Assembly: GCF_903652925.1 (NCBI RefSeq)
Contig: NZ_CAHLAR010000002.1
Coordinates: 124,001-188,000 of the forward strand
Source: Achromobacter anxifer
Lineage (GTDB): Bacteria; Pseudomonadota; Gammaproteobacteria; Burkholderiales; Burkholderiaceae_B
DNA length: 64,000 nt
Reading direction: 5' to 3'
Shown: piece by piece, positions 24,722 to 34,569 of the stretch
How the letters are laid out: each line of letters starts with the position of its first letter
How positions within the stretch are numbered: the first letter of the stretch is position 1
Position numbers and translations under genes: made by a program
The notes under the pieces: model-generated
Told to the model about the DNA's origin: nothing
The model's database searches: none
Seen by the model: the letters and a program-made list of their open reading frames with translations, nothing else

Positions 24722-27700
24722 ATGCCGCAATTTTTCATTGATAGACCAATTTTTGCCTGGGTAGTCGCCCTGTTCATCCTGCTGGCCGGGGTGCTGGCGA
24801 TCCCGAACATGCCGGTGTCGCAGTACCCGGACGTGGCGCCTCCCGCCATTACCATCACGGCGACCTATCCGGGCGCTTCGGCCAACGAAGTGGCCGAGCA
24901 GGTCACCAGTATCATCGAAGACCAGTTGAACGGCGCCAAGGGCCTGATCTACTACGAGTCGGTCAGCGATTCCTACGGCACCTCGACCATCACCGCCACG
25001 TTCGCGCCCGGGACCAATCCCGACCTCGCGCAGGTGGACGTGCAGAACCGCGTGTCCAACGTGGTCGCGCAGCTGCCCACCGCCGTGCAGCAGCAGGGCC
25101 TGCAATACGAGCAGACCAGTACCGGCTTCCTGATGGTGGCTGCGGTGTCGTCCACCGACGGTTCGCTGGACCAGACCGCGCTGGCCGACTACATCACCCG
25201 CAACATCAAGAACCCGGTGTCGCGCGTGCCTGGCGTGGGCCAGTTCCAGCTGTTTGCGGCGCCGCGCGCCATGCGCATCTGGGTCGATCCCGCCAAGCTG
25301 GTGGGTTTCAACATGAGCATGGCGCAGGTCAACCAGGCCATCGCCGCCCAGAACGTGGTGATTTCCGGCGGCAGCATCGGCGCGCCGCCCAACCCGGATT
25401 CGCAGCGCATCACCGCCACGGTCACGGCCAACGGCCAGCTGAGCACGGTGGAAGGCTTCGGCAAGATCGTCCTGCGCGCCAACACCGACGGTTCCCAGGT
25501 GCTGCTGCGCGACATCGCCCGCATCGAGGTCGGCGCCGACAACTACCAGTTCGGGGCCCGCCTGAACGGCAAGCCGACGGCCGCCTTCGCCATCGTGCTG
25601 TCGCCCAATGCCAACGCGCTGGCGACCGCGCAGGGCGTGCGCCAGCAGATGGAGCAGCTGTCCAAGTACTTCCCGGGCAACATCACCTATTCCATTCCGT
25701 ATGACACCGCGCCCTACGTGAAGGTGTCCATCGAGCAGGTGGTCCACACTCTGGCCGAAGCCATGGTGCTGGTGTTCCTGGTGATGTACCTGTTCCTGCA
25801 GAACGTCCGCTATACCCTGATCCCGGCCCTGGTGGTGCCGGTGGCCATGCTGGGGGCGTTCGCGGTGATGCTGGCGCTGGGCTTCTCCATCAACGTGCTG
25901 ACCATGTTCGCCATGGTGCTCGCCATCGGGATTCTGGTGGACGACGCCATCGTGGTGGTCGAGAACGTCGAGCGGATCATGTCCACGGAGGGGTTGCCAC
26001 CTAAAGAAGCAACCAAGAAAGCCATGCCGCAGATCAGCGGCGCCATCATCGGTATCACGCTGGTGCTGGTGACGGTGTTCCTGCCGCTGGCCTTCATGAG
26101 CGGTTCGGTCGGCGTGATCTATCGCCAGTTCTCGATCGCGATGGCCGTGTCCATCTTCTTCTCCGCGCTGCTGGCGCTGACCTTCACGCCGGCGCTGTGC
26201 GCCACCATCCTCAAGCCGGTGCCCAAGGGCCACCACGAGGACAAGAAGGGCTTCTTCGGCTGGTTCAACCGCAAGTTCGACGCCACCACCCACGGCTACC
26301 AGAACTGGGTGTCGCGCATCCTGCACAAGGGCGGCCGCATGATGCTGGCCTTCGCGCTGCTGGTCGTGCTGCTAGGCTGGCTGTACCTGCGCCTGCCGTC
26401 GTCCTTCCTGCCCGAGGAAGACCAGGGCTACGTGGTCAGCAACATCGAACTGCCCACGGGAGCCACGGCCAACCGCACGGTCGAGGTCATCGAACAGGTC
26501 GAAAAGTACTTCTCCGAAGTGCCGGCGGTGGAAAACATCATCGCCGTGCAGGGCTACAGCTTCAACGGCAACGGCCTGAACGCCGCTATCGCCTTCGTCA
26601 CGCTGAAGGACTTCAGCGAGCGCAAGTCGCGCCAGGATTCGGCCGGCGCCATCGCCTTCCATGCCTTTGAAAAGCAGCTGATGGGCATCCATGATGCGCA
26701 GGTGTTCACCCTGGTGCCGCCGGCCATTTCGTCCCTGGGCAACGCCACCGGCTTCGACTTCCGCCTGCAGGATCGCGGCGCCGCCGGTTCCGCGGCCCTG
26801 GCCGCGGCCACGGGCGAGCTGATGGGCCTGGTCATGAAGAGCCCGGTACTGTCGCAGGTTCGGATTACCGGTCTCGGACCGGGCGCGCAGCTCAGCCTGA
26901 CGATCGATCGCGAGAAGGCCGCCGCGCTGGGCGTGGACTTCAACGAGGCCGCCTCGCTGATTTCCACGGCTGTCGGTTCCGCCTACCTGAGCAAGTTCCC
27001 CAACCTGGGCCGGATGCAGAACATCTGGGTGCAGGCCGATGCGCCGTACCGCATGCAGCTCAAGGATGTGTTGCAGCTGAACGCGCGCAACAGCCAGGGC
27101 GGCATGGTGCCGCTGTCCTCCTTCGTCAAGGCGGAGTGGAAGCAGGGGCCGGTGCAGGTGGTGCGCTACAACAGCTACGAGTCCATGCGTATCGGCGGCA
27201 ACGCCGCGCCGGGCTACACCACCGGCGAAGCGATGGCCGAGATGGAACGCCTGGTGGGCCAACTGCCGCAGGGCTTCGGCTACGAATGGAACGGCCTTTC
27301 CTACCAGGAGCGCCAGGCTGGCTCGCAGGCTCCCATCCTGATGGGCCTGTCGCTGCTGGTCGTGTTCCTGGTGCTGGCCGCCCTGTATGAAAGCTGGGCC
27401 ATCCCGATTTCGGTGATGCTGGTGGTGCCGCTGGGCATGCTGGGCGCGGTGGCGCTGATCAGCGCGCTGGGCATGTCCAACGACGTGTACTTCCAGGTGG
27501 GCATGGTGACCGTGATCGGCTTGGCGGCCAAGAACGCCATTCTTATCGTGGAATTCGCCAAGGACCAGTATGCCCGGGGCATGGGCTTGTACGAGGCTGC
27601 GGTGGAAGCCGCGAGGCTGCGGTTCCGCCCCATCCTGATGACTTCGCTGGCATTCATCCTGGGCGTTGTGCCCCTGGCCCTGGCGACCGGCGCTGGCGCC

Positions 27701-27952
27701 GCCAGCCAGCGCGCCGTGGGTCTGGGCGTGCTGGGCGGCATGTTGGCCGCCACGCCGTTCGCGGTGATTTTCGTGCCGACCTTCTTCGTGGTGGTGCTGG
27801 GCCTGTTCAAGACCCGGCCGCGCCTGCTGGGCGCCGAACTGCGCGCTTTCGAGGAAGAGCAGGCGGCCAAGAAGGCCGCGGCCGGACAGGCCGCGCCGGA
27901 CGCCGCGCAACATCCCGCACAACCCAACGGTGGCCAGGAGGGCAAGGAATGA
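24722..27952 (+). CDS. RND multidrug efflux inner-membrane transporter (HAE-1)
   Basis: 1,076 aa proton-driven pump of the AcrB/MexB class. The N-terminus FFIDRPIFAWVVALFILLAG is diagnostic. TM4 carries the proton-relay Asp pair in ILVDDAIVVVENVERIM. TM10-11 have the partner Lys in GLAAKNAILIVEFAKD. Porter-domain segments (YPGASANEVAEQVTSIIEDQ, LNGAKGLIYYESVSDSYGTS) are regular. An Ala/Gln-rich tail of about 45 residues extends the C-terminus. Substrates are expected to be amphiphilic drugs, but spectrum cannot be read off. It overlaps the outer-membrane channel gene by 4 nt (ATGA). Confidence 0.95.
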   Translation: MPQFFIDRPIFAWVVALFILLAGVLAIPNMPVSQYPDVAPPAITITATYPGASANEVAEQVTSIIEDQLNGAKGLIYYESVSDSYGTSTITATFAPGTNPDLAQVDVQNRVSNVVAQLPTAVQQQGLQYEQTSTGFLMVAAVSSTDGSLDQTALADYITRNIKNPVSRVPGVGQFQLFAAPRAMRIWVDPAKLVGFNMSMAQVNQAIAAQNVVISGGSIGAPPNPDSQRITATVTANGQLSTVEGFGKIVLRANTDGSQVLLRDIARIEVGADNYQFGARLNGKPTAAFAIVLSPNANALATAQGVRQQMEQLSKYFPGNITYSIPYDTAPYVKVSIEQVVHTLAEAMVLVFLVMYLFLQNVRYTLIPALVVPVAMLGAFAVMLALGFSINVLTMFAMVLAIGILVDDAIVVVENVERIMSTEGLPPKEATKKAMPQISGAIIGITLVLVTVFLPLAFMSGSVGVIYRQFSIAMAVSIFFSALLALTFTPALCATILKPVPKGHHEDKKGFFGWFNRKFDATTHGYQNWVSRILHKGGRMMLAFALLVVLLGWLYLRLPSSFLPEEDQGYVVSNIELPTGATANRTVEVIEQVEKYFSEVPAVENIIAVQGYSFNGNGLNAAIAFVTLKDFSERKSRQDSAGAIAFHAFEKQLMGIHDAQVFTLVPPAISSLGNATGFDFRLQDRGAAGSAALAAATGELMGLVMKSPVLSQVRITGLGPGAQLSLTIDREKAAALGVDFNEAASLISTAVGSAYLSKFPNLGRMQNIWVQADAPYRMQLKDVLQLNARNSQGGMVPLSSFVKAEWKQGPVQVVRYNSYESMRIGGNAAPGYTTGEAMAEMERLVGQLPQGFGYEWNGLSYQERQAGSQAPILMGLSLLVVFLVLAALYESWAIPISVMLVVPLGMLGAVALISALGMSNDVYFQVGMVTVIGLAAKNAILIVEFAKDQYARGMGLYEAAVEAARLRFRPILMTSLAFILGVVPLALATGAGAASQRAVGLGVLGGMLAATPFAVIFVPTFFVVVLGLFKTRPRLLGAELRAFEEEQAAKKAAAGQAAPDAAQHPAQPNGGQEGKE

Positions 27953-29436
27953 AAGCCCTGAAGTTCAAACAGACCGCCTTGTCCGCTTTCGTGGCGGTGG
28001 CGTTGGCCGGCTGCTCGCTGGCGCCTGATTACAAGCGTCCCGACGCGCCGGTGTCCGGCGCGTGGCCCGACCAGCCCAAGGTGCAGTACGGCGGCTACGC
28101 CAAGCCCACCACGCTGGGCGTCCAGCCGTCCACCGCGGTCATGCCGCAGGACGGCACGCCCGCGGCCAATCTGGGCTGGCGCGAGTTCTTCCGCGATCCG
28201 CGCCTGCAAAGCCTGATCGAGCTGTCGCTGGCCAACAACCGTGACATGCGCGTGGCGGTGCAGCGCGTGGAAGAGGCCCGCGCCCAGTACGGCGTGCAGC
28301 GCGGCGCGCAATGGCCCAGCATCGGCGCCGGCATCCAGGGCCAGCGCCAGCATCTGCCGAAGAACATGCGGGCGGAAGGCGCTGGCTCCATCAGCAGCTC
28401 CTACCAGGCCGGCATCGGCCTGACCACTTTCGAGATCGACCTGTTCGGCCGGTTGCGCAACCTGTCCGAGGCGGCGTACCAGCAGTACCTGTCGACCGAG
28501 CAGGCGCAGAAAAGCGTGCAGATCACGCTGGTCGGATCGGTGGCCCAGTCGTATTTCAATCTGCGCGCCGCCGAGGTCCAGCTGGACCTGACGCAGCGCA
28601 CCCTGGCGTCGCGCCAGGAGTCCTACAACCTGGTCAAGCGCCGTTTCGACGGCGGCGTGGCTTCCGAATTGGACCTGAACCAGGCCAAGTCGCTGCTGGA
28701 TTCGGCCTCGTCCGACCTGGCGCAGCTGGCCCGCGCCCAGGCCCAGGCCATGAACGCCCTGGTGCTGCTGGTCGGCACGCCGTTGCCGCCGGACCTGCCG
28801 GCGCCGGCCGTGTTCGGCCGCGACCAGTTGCTGGCCACCGTGCCTGCCGGCCTGCCGTCGGACCTGCTGGAGCGCCGTCCGGACATCCTGGCCGCGGAGA
28901 ACCAGCTGAAGGCCGCCAACGCCAATATCGGCGCGGCGCGCGCGGCGTTCTTCCCGACCATCTCGCTGACCGGCCTGCTGGGCGTGGCCAGCCCGTCCTT
29001 GAGCGATCTGTTCAAGGGCGGCCAGGGCTACTGGAGCTTTTCGCCTTCGATCACCACGCCGCTGTTCGCTGGCGGCAGCATCCGCGAAGGGCTGAACCTG
29101 GCCAAGGCGCGCGACAATATCGCGGTGGCGCAGTATGAGCAGTCGATCCAGCAGGCGTTCCGCGAAGTGTCGGACGCGCTGGCGGGCGAGGCCACCTACG
29201 GCGCGCAACTGGATGCCCAGCGCGCGCTTCAGGATTCCTCGGCTCGCACGCTGGAACTGTCGAATCTGCGCTATACCAATGGCATCGACAGCTACCTGCA
29301 GGTGCAGACCGCGCAGGTGGACCTTTTCAATGCCCAGCTCGCCCTGGTCCAGACCGGCCTGGCGGCGCTGATCAACCGCGTGGAGCTGTACAAGGCCCTG
29401 GGCGGCGGCTGGGAAGAAACAACGAAAGTGCAATGA
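27949..29436 (+). CDS. RND efflux outer-membrane channel (OprM/NodT family lipoprotein)
   Basis: 495 aa TolC-like channel. Lipobox ALAGC with Cys22. Two homologous halves carry the typical helical repeats: [20 protein letters not shown] and [20 protein letters not shown], plus [20 protein letters not shown] and the [20 protein letters not shown] block. It completes the tripartite pump. Its stop codon overlaps the start of pdxJ (ATGA at 29433-29436), so the pump operon runs directly into pyridoxal-phosphate and cell-envelope genes. Confidence 0.93.
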   Translation: MKALKFKQTALSAFVAVALAGCSLAPDYKRPDAPVSGAWPDQPKVQYGGYAKPTTLGVQPSTAVMPQDGTPAANLGWREFFRDPRLQSLIELSLANNRDMRVAVQRVEEARAQYGVQRGAQWPSIGAGIQGQRQHLPKNMRAEGAGSISSSYQAGIGLTTFEIDLFGRLRNLSEAAYQQYLSTEQAQKSVQITLVGSVAQSYFNLRAAEVQLDLTQRTLASRQESYNLVKRRFDGGVASELDLNQAKSLLDSASSDLAQLARAQAQAMNALVLLVGTPLPPDLPAPAVFGRDQLLATVPAGLPSDLLERRPDILAAENQLKAANANIGAARAAFFPTISLTGLLGVASPSLSDLFKGGQGYWSFSPSITTPLFAGGSIREGLNLAKARDNIAVAQYEQSIQQAFREVSDALAGEATYGAQLDAQRALQDSSARTLELSNLRYTNGIDSYLQVQTAQVDLFNAQLALVQTGLAALINRVELYKALGGGWEETTKVQ

Positions 29437-30173
29437 TAGAACTTGGTGTAAACATCGATCACGTTGCCACGCTGCGGCAACAACGCCACACGGCTTATCC
29501 GGATCCGGTCGTCGCCGCGCTGCGCGCGGAAGACGCCGGCGCCGACCTGATCACGCTGCATCTGCGTGAAGACCGGCGCCACATCCAGGACAAGGACGTG
29601 TACGCCATGCGGCCGCAGCTGCGCACGCGCATGAACCTGGAGTGCGCGGTCACGGCGGAAATGCTGGAGATCGCCTGCGCGGTGAAGCCCAACGACGTCT
29701 GCCTGGTGCCGGAAAAGCGCACCGAGCTCACGACCGAAGGCGGCCTGGAAGTGGCGGGCGCCATGGGTCCGGTGTCGGACGCGGTGGGCTTGTTGGCCGA
29801 AGCCGGCATCCGCGTGTCGCTCTTCATCGATCCGGACCCGGTGCAGATCGCCGCGGCGGCCAAGGCCGGCGCGCCGGTGATCGAATTGCACACGGGCGCT
29901 TACGCGGAAGCCGAAGGCGAGGCCGCCGAGGCCGAGCTGCAGCGCCTGCGCCTGGCCGTGGCCGAAGGCTTGCGCCACGGCTTGCGCGTGAACGCGGGCC
30001 ATGGCCTGCATTACGGCAACGTTCAGCCGGTGGCGGCGCTGGATGGCATTTCCGAACTCAACATCGGCCATGCCATCGTCGCGCAAGCCGTGTTCGACGG
30101 CTGGGAAAAGGCGGTGCGCGACATGAAGGCGCTGATGGTGCAGGCCCGCCTGCAGGCGCTGCGCGGCCTTTGA
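29433..30173 (+). CDS. pdxJ: pyridoxine 5'-phosphate synthase
   Basis: Condenses 1-deoxyxylulose 5-phosphate with 3-amino-2-oxopropyl phosphate, the ring-closing step of DXP-dependent PLP synthesis. 246 aa, normal length. The N-terminus [47 protein letters not shown] and [11 protein letters not shown] are the conserved PdxJ blocks with the active-site His, Arg and Glu residues. It starts inside the stop of the efflux channel gene. The pdxJ-acpS order is that of many proteobacteria, where era and recO usually precede; here a drug pump does. Confidence 0.95.
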   Translation: MIELGVNIDHVATLRQQRHTAYPDPVVAALRAEDAGADLITLHLREDRRHIQDKDVYAMRPQLRTRMNLECAVTAEMLEIACAVKPNDVCLVPEKRTELTTEGGLEVAGAMGPVSDAVGLLAEAGIRVSLFIDPDPVQIAAAAKAGAPVIELHTGAYAEAEGEAAEAELQRLRLAVAEGLRHGLRVNAGHGLHYGNVQPVAALDGISELNIGHAIVAQAVFDGWEKAVRDMKALMVQARLQALRGL

Positions 30174-30218
30174 TCGCGGGCCCGATGACCCGACTTCGCC
30201 GGCCGCGCGCCCACGCCC

Positions 30219-30650
30219 ATGTCTGACGCTTCCCGCTCCGCCGCGCCCGCGGGCGCCATCGCCGGCATCGGCATGGACCTGCTGCGCATCGACCGCATCG
30301 AGCGCGCGCTGGCGCGCCACGGCGACCGCTTCGCGGAAAAGATCCTGGGCGTCGAGGAATTGCAGAAGTTCCACGCCCGCCGCGCCCGCGACCCGGTGCG
30401 TGGCCTGCGTTTCCTGGCCACGCGTTTCGCGGCCAAGGAAGCGTTTTCCAAGGCGATCGGGCTGGGCATGCGCATGCCCATGACCTGGCGGCGCGTGCAG
30501 ACGCTGAACGCGCCCGGAGGGCGTCCGGTGCTGGTGATCGCGCCGGAATTGCTGCAATGGTATGAGCAGCGCTTCGGCGCGGCCCATGTTTCCATTACCG
30601 ACGAATCCGACATGGCCGCCGCTTACGTGGTGGTCGAACGCAAGCTTTGA
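30219..30650 (+). CDS. acpS: holo-[acyl-carrier-protein] synthase
   Basis: Transfers 4'-phosphopantetheine from CoA to apo-ACP. 143 aa. The metal/CoA motif [18 protein letters not shown] (with the conserved Asp) and the second motif [17 protein letters not shown] (Glu and Lys of WaaKEA) are complete. A 12-residue N-terminal Ala/Ser extension precedes the fold. It lies 45 nt after pdxJ, the common pairing. Confidence 0.94.
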   Translation: MSDASRSAAPAGAIAGIGMDLLRIDRIERALARHGDRFAEKILGVEELQKFHARRARDPVRGLRFLATRFAAKEAFSKAIGLGMRMPMTWRRVQTLNAPGGRPVLVIAPELLQWYEQRFGAAHVSITDESDMAAAYVVVERKL

Positions 30651-30709
30651 ACCGCGGGCCCTGAGTCCGTCGGCCGGCTTGCCAGACTTAGACATGAGGA
30701 CAGCCTGAC

Positions 30710-31768
30710 ATGGCCAAGAAAAAATCCAAGGCGGCGCTGCCGCCCGGCCCCGTGATGGTCGATGTGGCGGGATACGCGCTGACGAAGGCGGAGAAGAAGC
30801 GCCTGCGCCACCCGCTGGTGGGCGGCGTGATCCTCTTCGCCCGCAACTTTGAAAACCGCAAGCAGCTGACCGAGCTGACGCGCCAGATCCACAAGGCGCG
30901 CAAGGAACCGCTGTTGATCCTGGTGGACCATGAAGGCGGCCGCGTGCAGCGCTTCCGCGAAGACGGCTTTACACCGCTGCCCGCGATGCGCGAGCTGGGC
31001 GCGCTGTGGGACCGCGATCCGCTGCAAGCCATGCGACTGGCGACCGAGGCCGGCTACGTGCTGGCCGCCGAGCTGCGCGCCTGCGGCGTGGACATGAGCT
31101 TCACGCCGGTGCTGGACCTGGACTACGGCGTCAGCAAGGTGATCGGCAACCGCGCCTTCCACAGCGATCCGCGCGTGGTCGCCATGCTGTCGCGCGCCTT
31201 GATCCAGGGTTTGCAGCTGGCCGGCATGTCGGCTTGCGGCAAGCACTTCCCGGGCCATGGCTACGTGCAGGCGGACTCGCATCACGAGATCCCGGTGGAC
31301 TCGCGCCCGCTGGAGCGCATCCTGAAGGACGACGCCGCGCCCTACGCCTGGCTGGGCGACGCGGTGCTGCCGTCGGTGATGCCGGCGCACGTGATCTACC
31401 CCAAGGTCGACAAGCACCCGGCCGGCTTCTCCAAGCGCTGGGTCCAGGACATCCTGCGCACCCGCCTGGGCTACGATGGTGTGGTGTTCTCGGATGACCT
31501 GACCATGGAAGGCGCTTCGGTGGCCGGGGATATCCTGGATCGCGCCAACGCCGCCCTGGGCGCCGGCTGCGACATGGTGCTGGTGTGCAACCGGCCCGAC
31601 CTCGCCGATGAATTGCTGGACCGCCTGAAGTTCGAGCACGCGCCCGAGTCCGTGGCCCGCATCCGCCGCCTGATGCCGCGCTTCGCGGCGCCGGACTGGG
31701 ACACCCTGCAAGCCGAAAGCCGTTATCAGAATGCCCGACGACTTCAATCTCAAATCGTTCCTGGCTGA
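30710..31768 (+). CDS. nagZ: beta-N-acetylhexosaminidase (NagZ family, GH3)
   Basis: Removes GlcNAc from muropeptide degradation products in the cytoplasm. 352 aa, no signal peptide. GH3 signatures: [31 protein letters not shown], the His loop [20 protein letters not shown] and the nucleophile Asp in [12 protein letters not shown]. The usual KHFPGRG reads KHFPGHG. It follows acpS by 59 nt with AGGA ahead of the start, and its 3' end overlaps uvrC by 38 nt. Confidence 0.93.
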   Translation: MAKKKSKAALPPGPVMVDVAGYALTKAEKKRLRHPLVGGVILFARNFENRKQLTELTRQIHKARKEPLLILVDHEGGRVQRFREDGFTPLPAMRELGALWDRDPLQAMRLATEAGYVLAAELRACGVDMSFTPVLDLDYGVSKVIGNRAFHSDPRVVAMLSRALIQGLQLAGMSACGKHFPGHGYVQADSHHEIPVDSRPLERILKDDAAPYAWLGDAVLPSVMPAHVIYPKVDKHPAGFSKRWVQDILRTRLGYDGVVFSDDLTMEGASVAGDILDRANAALGAGCDMVLVCNRPDLADELLDRLKFEHAPESVARIRRLMPRFAAPDWDTLQAESRYQNARRLQSQIVPG

Positions 31769-33557
31769 CCTGCCGCATCTGCCGGGCGTATACCGGCATC
31801 TGGATGCGGCAGGCGAGGTCATGTATGTCGGCAAGGCGCGCGACCTGAAGAAGCGCGTCTCGTCGTATTTCCAGAAGAACCTGGCCAGCCCCCGCATCGC
31901 CCAGATGGTGGCGAAGGTGGCGCGGCTGGAGGTGACGGTGACGCGCTCCGAGGCCGAAGCGCTGATCCTCGAAAACAACCTCATCAAGAGCCTGAAGCCG
32001 CGGTACAACATCCTGTTCCGCGACGACAAGTCCTATCCCTATCTGCTGATCACGGGCCACGAGTGGCCTCGTATCGCCTATTACCGCGGCGCGACCAACA
32101 AGCGCGGCCAATATTTCGGGCCCTTTCCCAACGCCTGGGCGGTGCGCGAAACCATCCAGATCCTGCAGAAGGTGTTCCGCCTGCGCACCTGCGAGGACTC
32201 GGTCTTCGCCAACCGTTCGCGCCCCTGTCTGCTGCATCAGATCGGGCGCTGTTCAGCGCCCTGTGTCGGTGCGATCGAGGCGGCCGACTACGAGCGCGAC
32301 GTGCAGCGCGCCGTGCGCTTCCTGAACGGGGAAGCCAAGGACGTGATGGGCGAGATCGAAAGCCGCATGCAGCAGGCAGCCAGCGAACTGCGCTTCGAGG
32401 AAGCCGCGGCGCTGCGCGACCAGATGGGCTCGCTGGCGCGCGTGCTGCACCAGCAGACCATGGAGAACGTCAGCGGCGAAGACACCGACATCATTGCGGT
32501 GGCGATCGCCGGCGGCAAGGTCTGCGTCAACCTGGCGATGGTGCGGGGCGGCCGCCATCTGGGCGACAAGCCGTTCTTCCCCACGCACGCGGAAGGCGAG
32601 GCCGCGCCGCAGGTGCTGGAGGCCTTCGTCGCCCAGCACTACAGCGACAACGCCATGCCGCCGGTGCTGGTCTGTTCGCATGCCTTGCCCGATCCCGACC
32701 TGATCGGGTTGCTGGTGGAGCAGGCTGGCGGGCGTCCGTCGCGCGTGCTGACGCGGCCGCAGGGCGCGCGCCGCGCCTGGCTGGAGCAGGCGGGCAAGAA
32801 CGCCGAGATGGCCCTGGCGCGCGCGCTGACCGAATCCGGCGCCCGCGCCGCCCGTACGCTGGCGCTGGCCGAGGCGCTGGACCTGGATACCGACGAGGCG
32901 GCGCTGGACGCCTTGCGCATCGAATGCTTCGACATCAGCCACACGGCGGGCGAGGCCACCCAGGCGTCCTGCGTGGTCTTCGAACATCACGACATGCAGC
33001 CTTCGCTGTACCGCCGCTACAACATCGGCGGCATCACGCCGGGCGACGACTACGCGGCGATGCGCCAGGTGCTTAGCCGCCGGTTCGCCAAGGTAGCCGA
33101 CGGCGAGGCGCCCATGCCCGGTTTGGTGCTGATCGACGGCGGCAAGGGTCAGGTGGAAGTCGCGCGCCAGGTCTTCGTGGAACTGGGTCTGGACATCCAG
33201 ACGCTGGTCGGCGTGGCCAAGGGGGAAGGGCGCAAGGTCGGCCTGGAAACCCTGGTGTTCGCCGACTCCCGACCGCCGGTGGCGCTGGGCGGCGAATCCG
33301 CCGCGCTGATGCTGATCGCGCAGGTGCGCGACGAAGCGCACCGCTTTGCCATCACCGGCATGCGCGCGCGCCGCGCCAAGGCCCGCAACGTGTCGCGCCT
33401 GGAAGAAATCGAAGGCATCGGCGCGCGCCGCCGCCAGCGCCTGCTGGCCCGCTTCGGCGGCTTCTCCGGCGTGGCCTCCGCCAGCATCGAAGACCTGGCC
33501 TCGGTCGACGGCATCTCCCAGGACCTCGCGATCCGCATCTATGAAGCGCTGCGGTAA
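31731..33557 (+). CDS. uvrC: excinuclease ABC subunit C
   Basis: Makes both incisions in nucleotide excision repair. 608 aa, full length. The N-terminal GIY-YIG nuclease reads LPGVYRHLD...[18 protein letters not shown]; the ring of Cys near residues 150-180 is kept ([23 protein letters not shown]). The UVR domain lies at about 205-235, and the RNase H-like endonuclease has [12 protein letters not shown] and [11 protein letters not shown]. Two HhH repeats end the protein. It starts inside nagZ. The final 23 nt around its stop are duplicated 27 nt downstream. Confidence 0.95.
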   Translation: MPDDFNLKSFLADLPHLPGVYRHLDAAGEVMYVGKARDLKKRVSSYFQKNLASPRIAQMVAKVARLEVTVTRSEAEALILENNLIKSLKPRYNILFRDDKSYPYLLITGHEWPRIAYYRGATNKRGQYFGPFPNAWAVRETIQILQKVFRLRTCEDSVFANRSRPCLLHQIGRCSAPCVGAIEAADYERDVQRAVRFLNGEAKDVMGEIESRMQQAASELRFEEAAALRDQMGSLARVLHQQTMENVSGEDTDIIAVAIAGGKVCVNLAMVRGGRHLGDKPFFPTHAEGEAAPQVLEAFVAQHYSDNAMPPVLVCSHALPDPDLIGLLVEQAGGRPSRVLTRPQGARRAWLEQAGKNAEMALARALTESGARAARTLALAEALDLDTDEAALDALRIECFDISHTAGEATQASCVVFEHHDMQPSLYRRYNIGGITPGDDYAAMRQVLSRRFAKVADGEAPMPGLVLIDGGKGQVEVARQVFVELGLDIQTLVGVAKGEGRKVGLETLVFADSRPPVALGGESAALMLIAQVRDEAHRFAITGMRARRAKARNVSRLEEIEGIGARRRQRLLARFGGFSGVASASIEDLASVDGISQDLAIRIYEALR

Positions 33558-33590
33558 TGCGGCTGAGATGAAGCCCTGCGGTAATGTGGC
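33541..33590 (+). repeat. imperfect 27-bp tandem duplication across the uvrC stop codon
   Basis: 33541-33563 and 33568-33590 agree at 21 of 23 positions, with a 27-bp period. The first copy carries the last five sense codons and stop of uvrC; the second lies in the non-coding DNA after it. This is either a recent short duplication or slippage. Confidence 0.7.
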
Positions 33591-33599
33591 CGTGCGTCA

Positions 33600-33625
33600 A
33601 TGCCGGCTGTAAAAAACGCCGGCAT
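33600..33625. repeat. perfect hairpin with A-rich loop downstream of uvrC
   Basis: ATGCCGGC (33600-33607), loop TGTAAAAAAC, GCCGGCAT (33618-33625). Eight perfect pairs, 43 nt after the uvrC stop. No T-run follows on the plus strand, so a weak terminator or RNA-processing hairpin is possible. Confidence 0.45.
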
Positions 33626-33733
33626 GCAAAATGCCTCCAGTTCCAACCACCATACGCCTCACGACCTCGGACGCAGACGCCGCAACCGGCGTAGCGCCAG
33701 CCGGGCCGCGCGGATCCGGCTCCGCCGGTCCGC

Positions 33734-33783
33734 AGCGGCGCCCCCCTGGGGGGGAAGCGCCTCCGGCGCTTCGGGGGGGGCTC
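33734..33783. repeat. GC-rich C-run/G-run intergenic palindrome (REP-like)
   Basis: GCGGCGCCCCCC, TGGGGGGG, AAGCGCC-TCC-GGCGCTT, CGGGGGGGGCTC: an inner 7-bp stem flanked by alternating C- and G-runs that can pair in two ways. From memory, elements of this design recur between genes in Bordetella, Achromobacter and other Burkholderiales; only one copy lies in this window. It occupies most of the uvrC-pgsA gap (33558-33804). Confidence 0.6.
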
Positions 33784-33804
33784 TTGATGTAGCATACGGA
33801 CACT

Positions 33805-34377
33805 ATGCCAATTAATGTTCCCATTATCCTGACATGGCTGCGTATCGCCATGATTCCGCTGGTGGTCGGGCTGTTCTACCTGCCCGAAAGCTGGATGTCG
33901 GTCCCTGTTCGCGACACCTTTGCCGCCTGGGCATTCATTATTGCGGCGCTGACCGATTGGTTCGACGGCTGGCTGGCCCGCCGCTGGAACCAGACCTCGG
34001 CGTTCGGCGCCTTCCTCGATCCGGTCGCGGACAAGCTGATGGTTTGCGCCGCCCTGATCGTCCTGCTGGACCTCAGCCGCGTCGACGCCTTTATTTCCCT
34101 GATCATCATCGGCCGTGAAATCACGATTTCCGCCCTGCGCGAATGGATGGCCAAGATCGGCGCCAGCGCCAGCGTGGCGGTGCACCGACTGGGCAAGTTC
34201 AAGACGGCCGCGCAGATGGTGGCGATTCCGTGCCTGCTGTACAACCAGCCGATCTTCGGCGTCAGCGCGCGCCTGCTGGGCGATGTGCTGATCATCGTGG
34301 CGGCGGTGCTGACCGTGTGGTCGATGCTGTATTACCTGCAGCGCGCCTGGCCCGCCATCCGCGAAAAGGCCCTGTAG
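33805..34377 (+). CDS. pgsA: CDP-diacylglycerol-glycerol-3-phosphate 3-phosphatidyltransferase
   Basis: Makes phosphatidylglycerol phosphate at the inner membrane. 190 aa, about four to five membrane helices. The CDP-alcohol phosphotransferase signature is exact: DWFDGWLARRWNQTSAFGAF followed by LDPVADK, with the catalytic Asp residues in D-G-x2-A-R-x8-G-x3-D-x3-D. N-terminal PINVPIILTWLRIAMIPLVV is typical of PgsA. uvrC-pgsA order is common in proteobacteria. No tRNA cluster follows, unlike in some relatives. Confidence 0.95.
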   Translation: MPINVPIILTWLRIAMIPLVVGLFYLPESWMSVPVRDTFAAWAFIIAALTDWFDGWLARRWNQTSAFGAFLDPVADKLMVCAALIVLLDLSRVDAFISLIIIGREITISALREWMAKIGASASVAVHRLGKFKTAAQMVAIPCLLYNQPIFGVSARLLGDVLIIVAAVLTVWSMLYYLQRAWPAIREKAL

Positions 34378-34393
34378 TTTCATAGGTTTGCAC

Positions 34394-34428
34394 AACGGCG
34401 GCCCGGCTCGCGCAAGGCGGCCGCCGTT
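34394..34428 (+). terminator. 10-bp stem-loop after pgsA
   Basis: AACGGCGGCC (34394-34403) and GGCCGCCGTT (34419-34428) are perfectly inverted around a 15-nt loop, 16 nt after the pgsA stop. There is no T-run (ACATACG follows), so termination would be weak or factor-assisted. Confidence 0.55.
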
Positions 34429-34569
34429 ACATACGAAGAGCGATCCCCCGGTCAGTCCGGCACGGCGCCTCAGAGTCCAACGCCCGGAGCGCCCGGACGT
34501 TGCCGGAGACAACCCGCGCACCGCCGCTTGCGGCGCCGCGTAACCTGCCGCTGACCGCGGCCGTCTGCA

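Noticed and set aside
26372-29433. Long minus-strand frames opposite the RND operon
   Set aside because: Antisense shadows of well-recognised pump genes.
34378-34569. tRNA genes after pgsA, as found in some relatives
   Set aside because: No acceptor/T-arm pattern (GGTTCGAxxC) in the gap; only a stem-loop.
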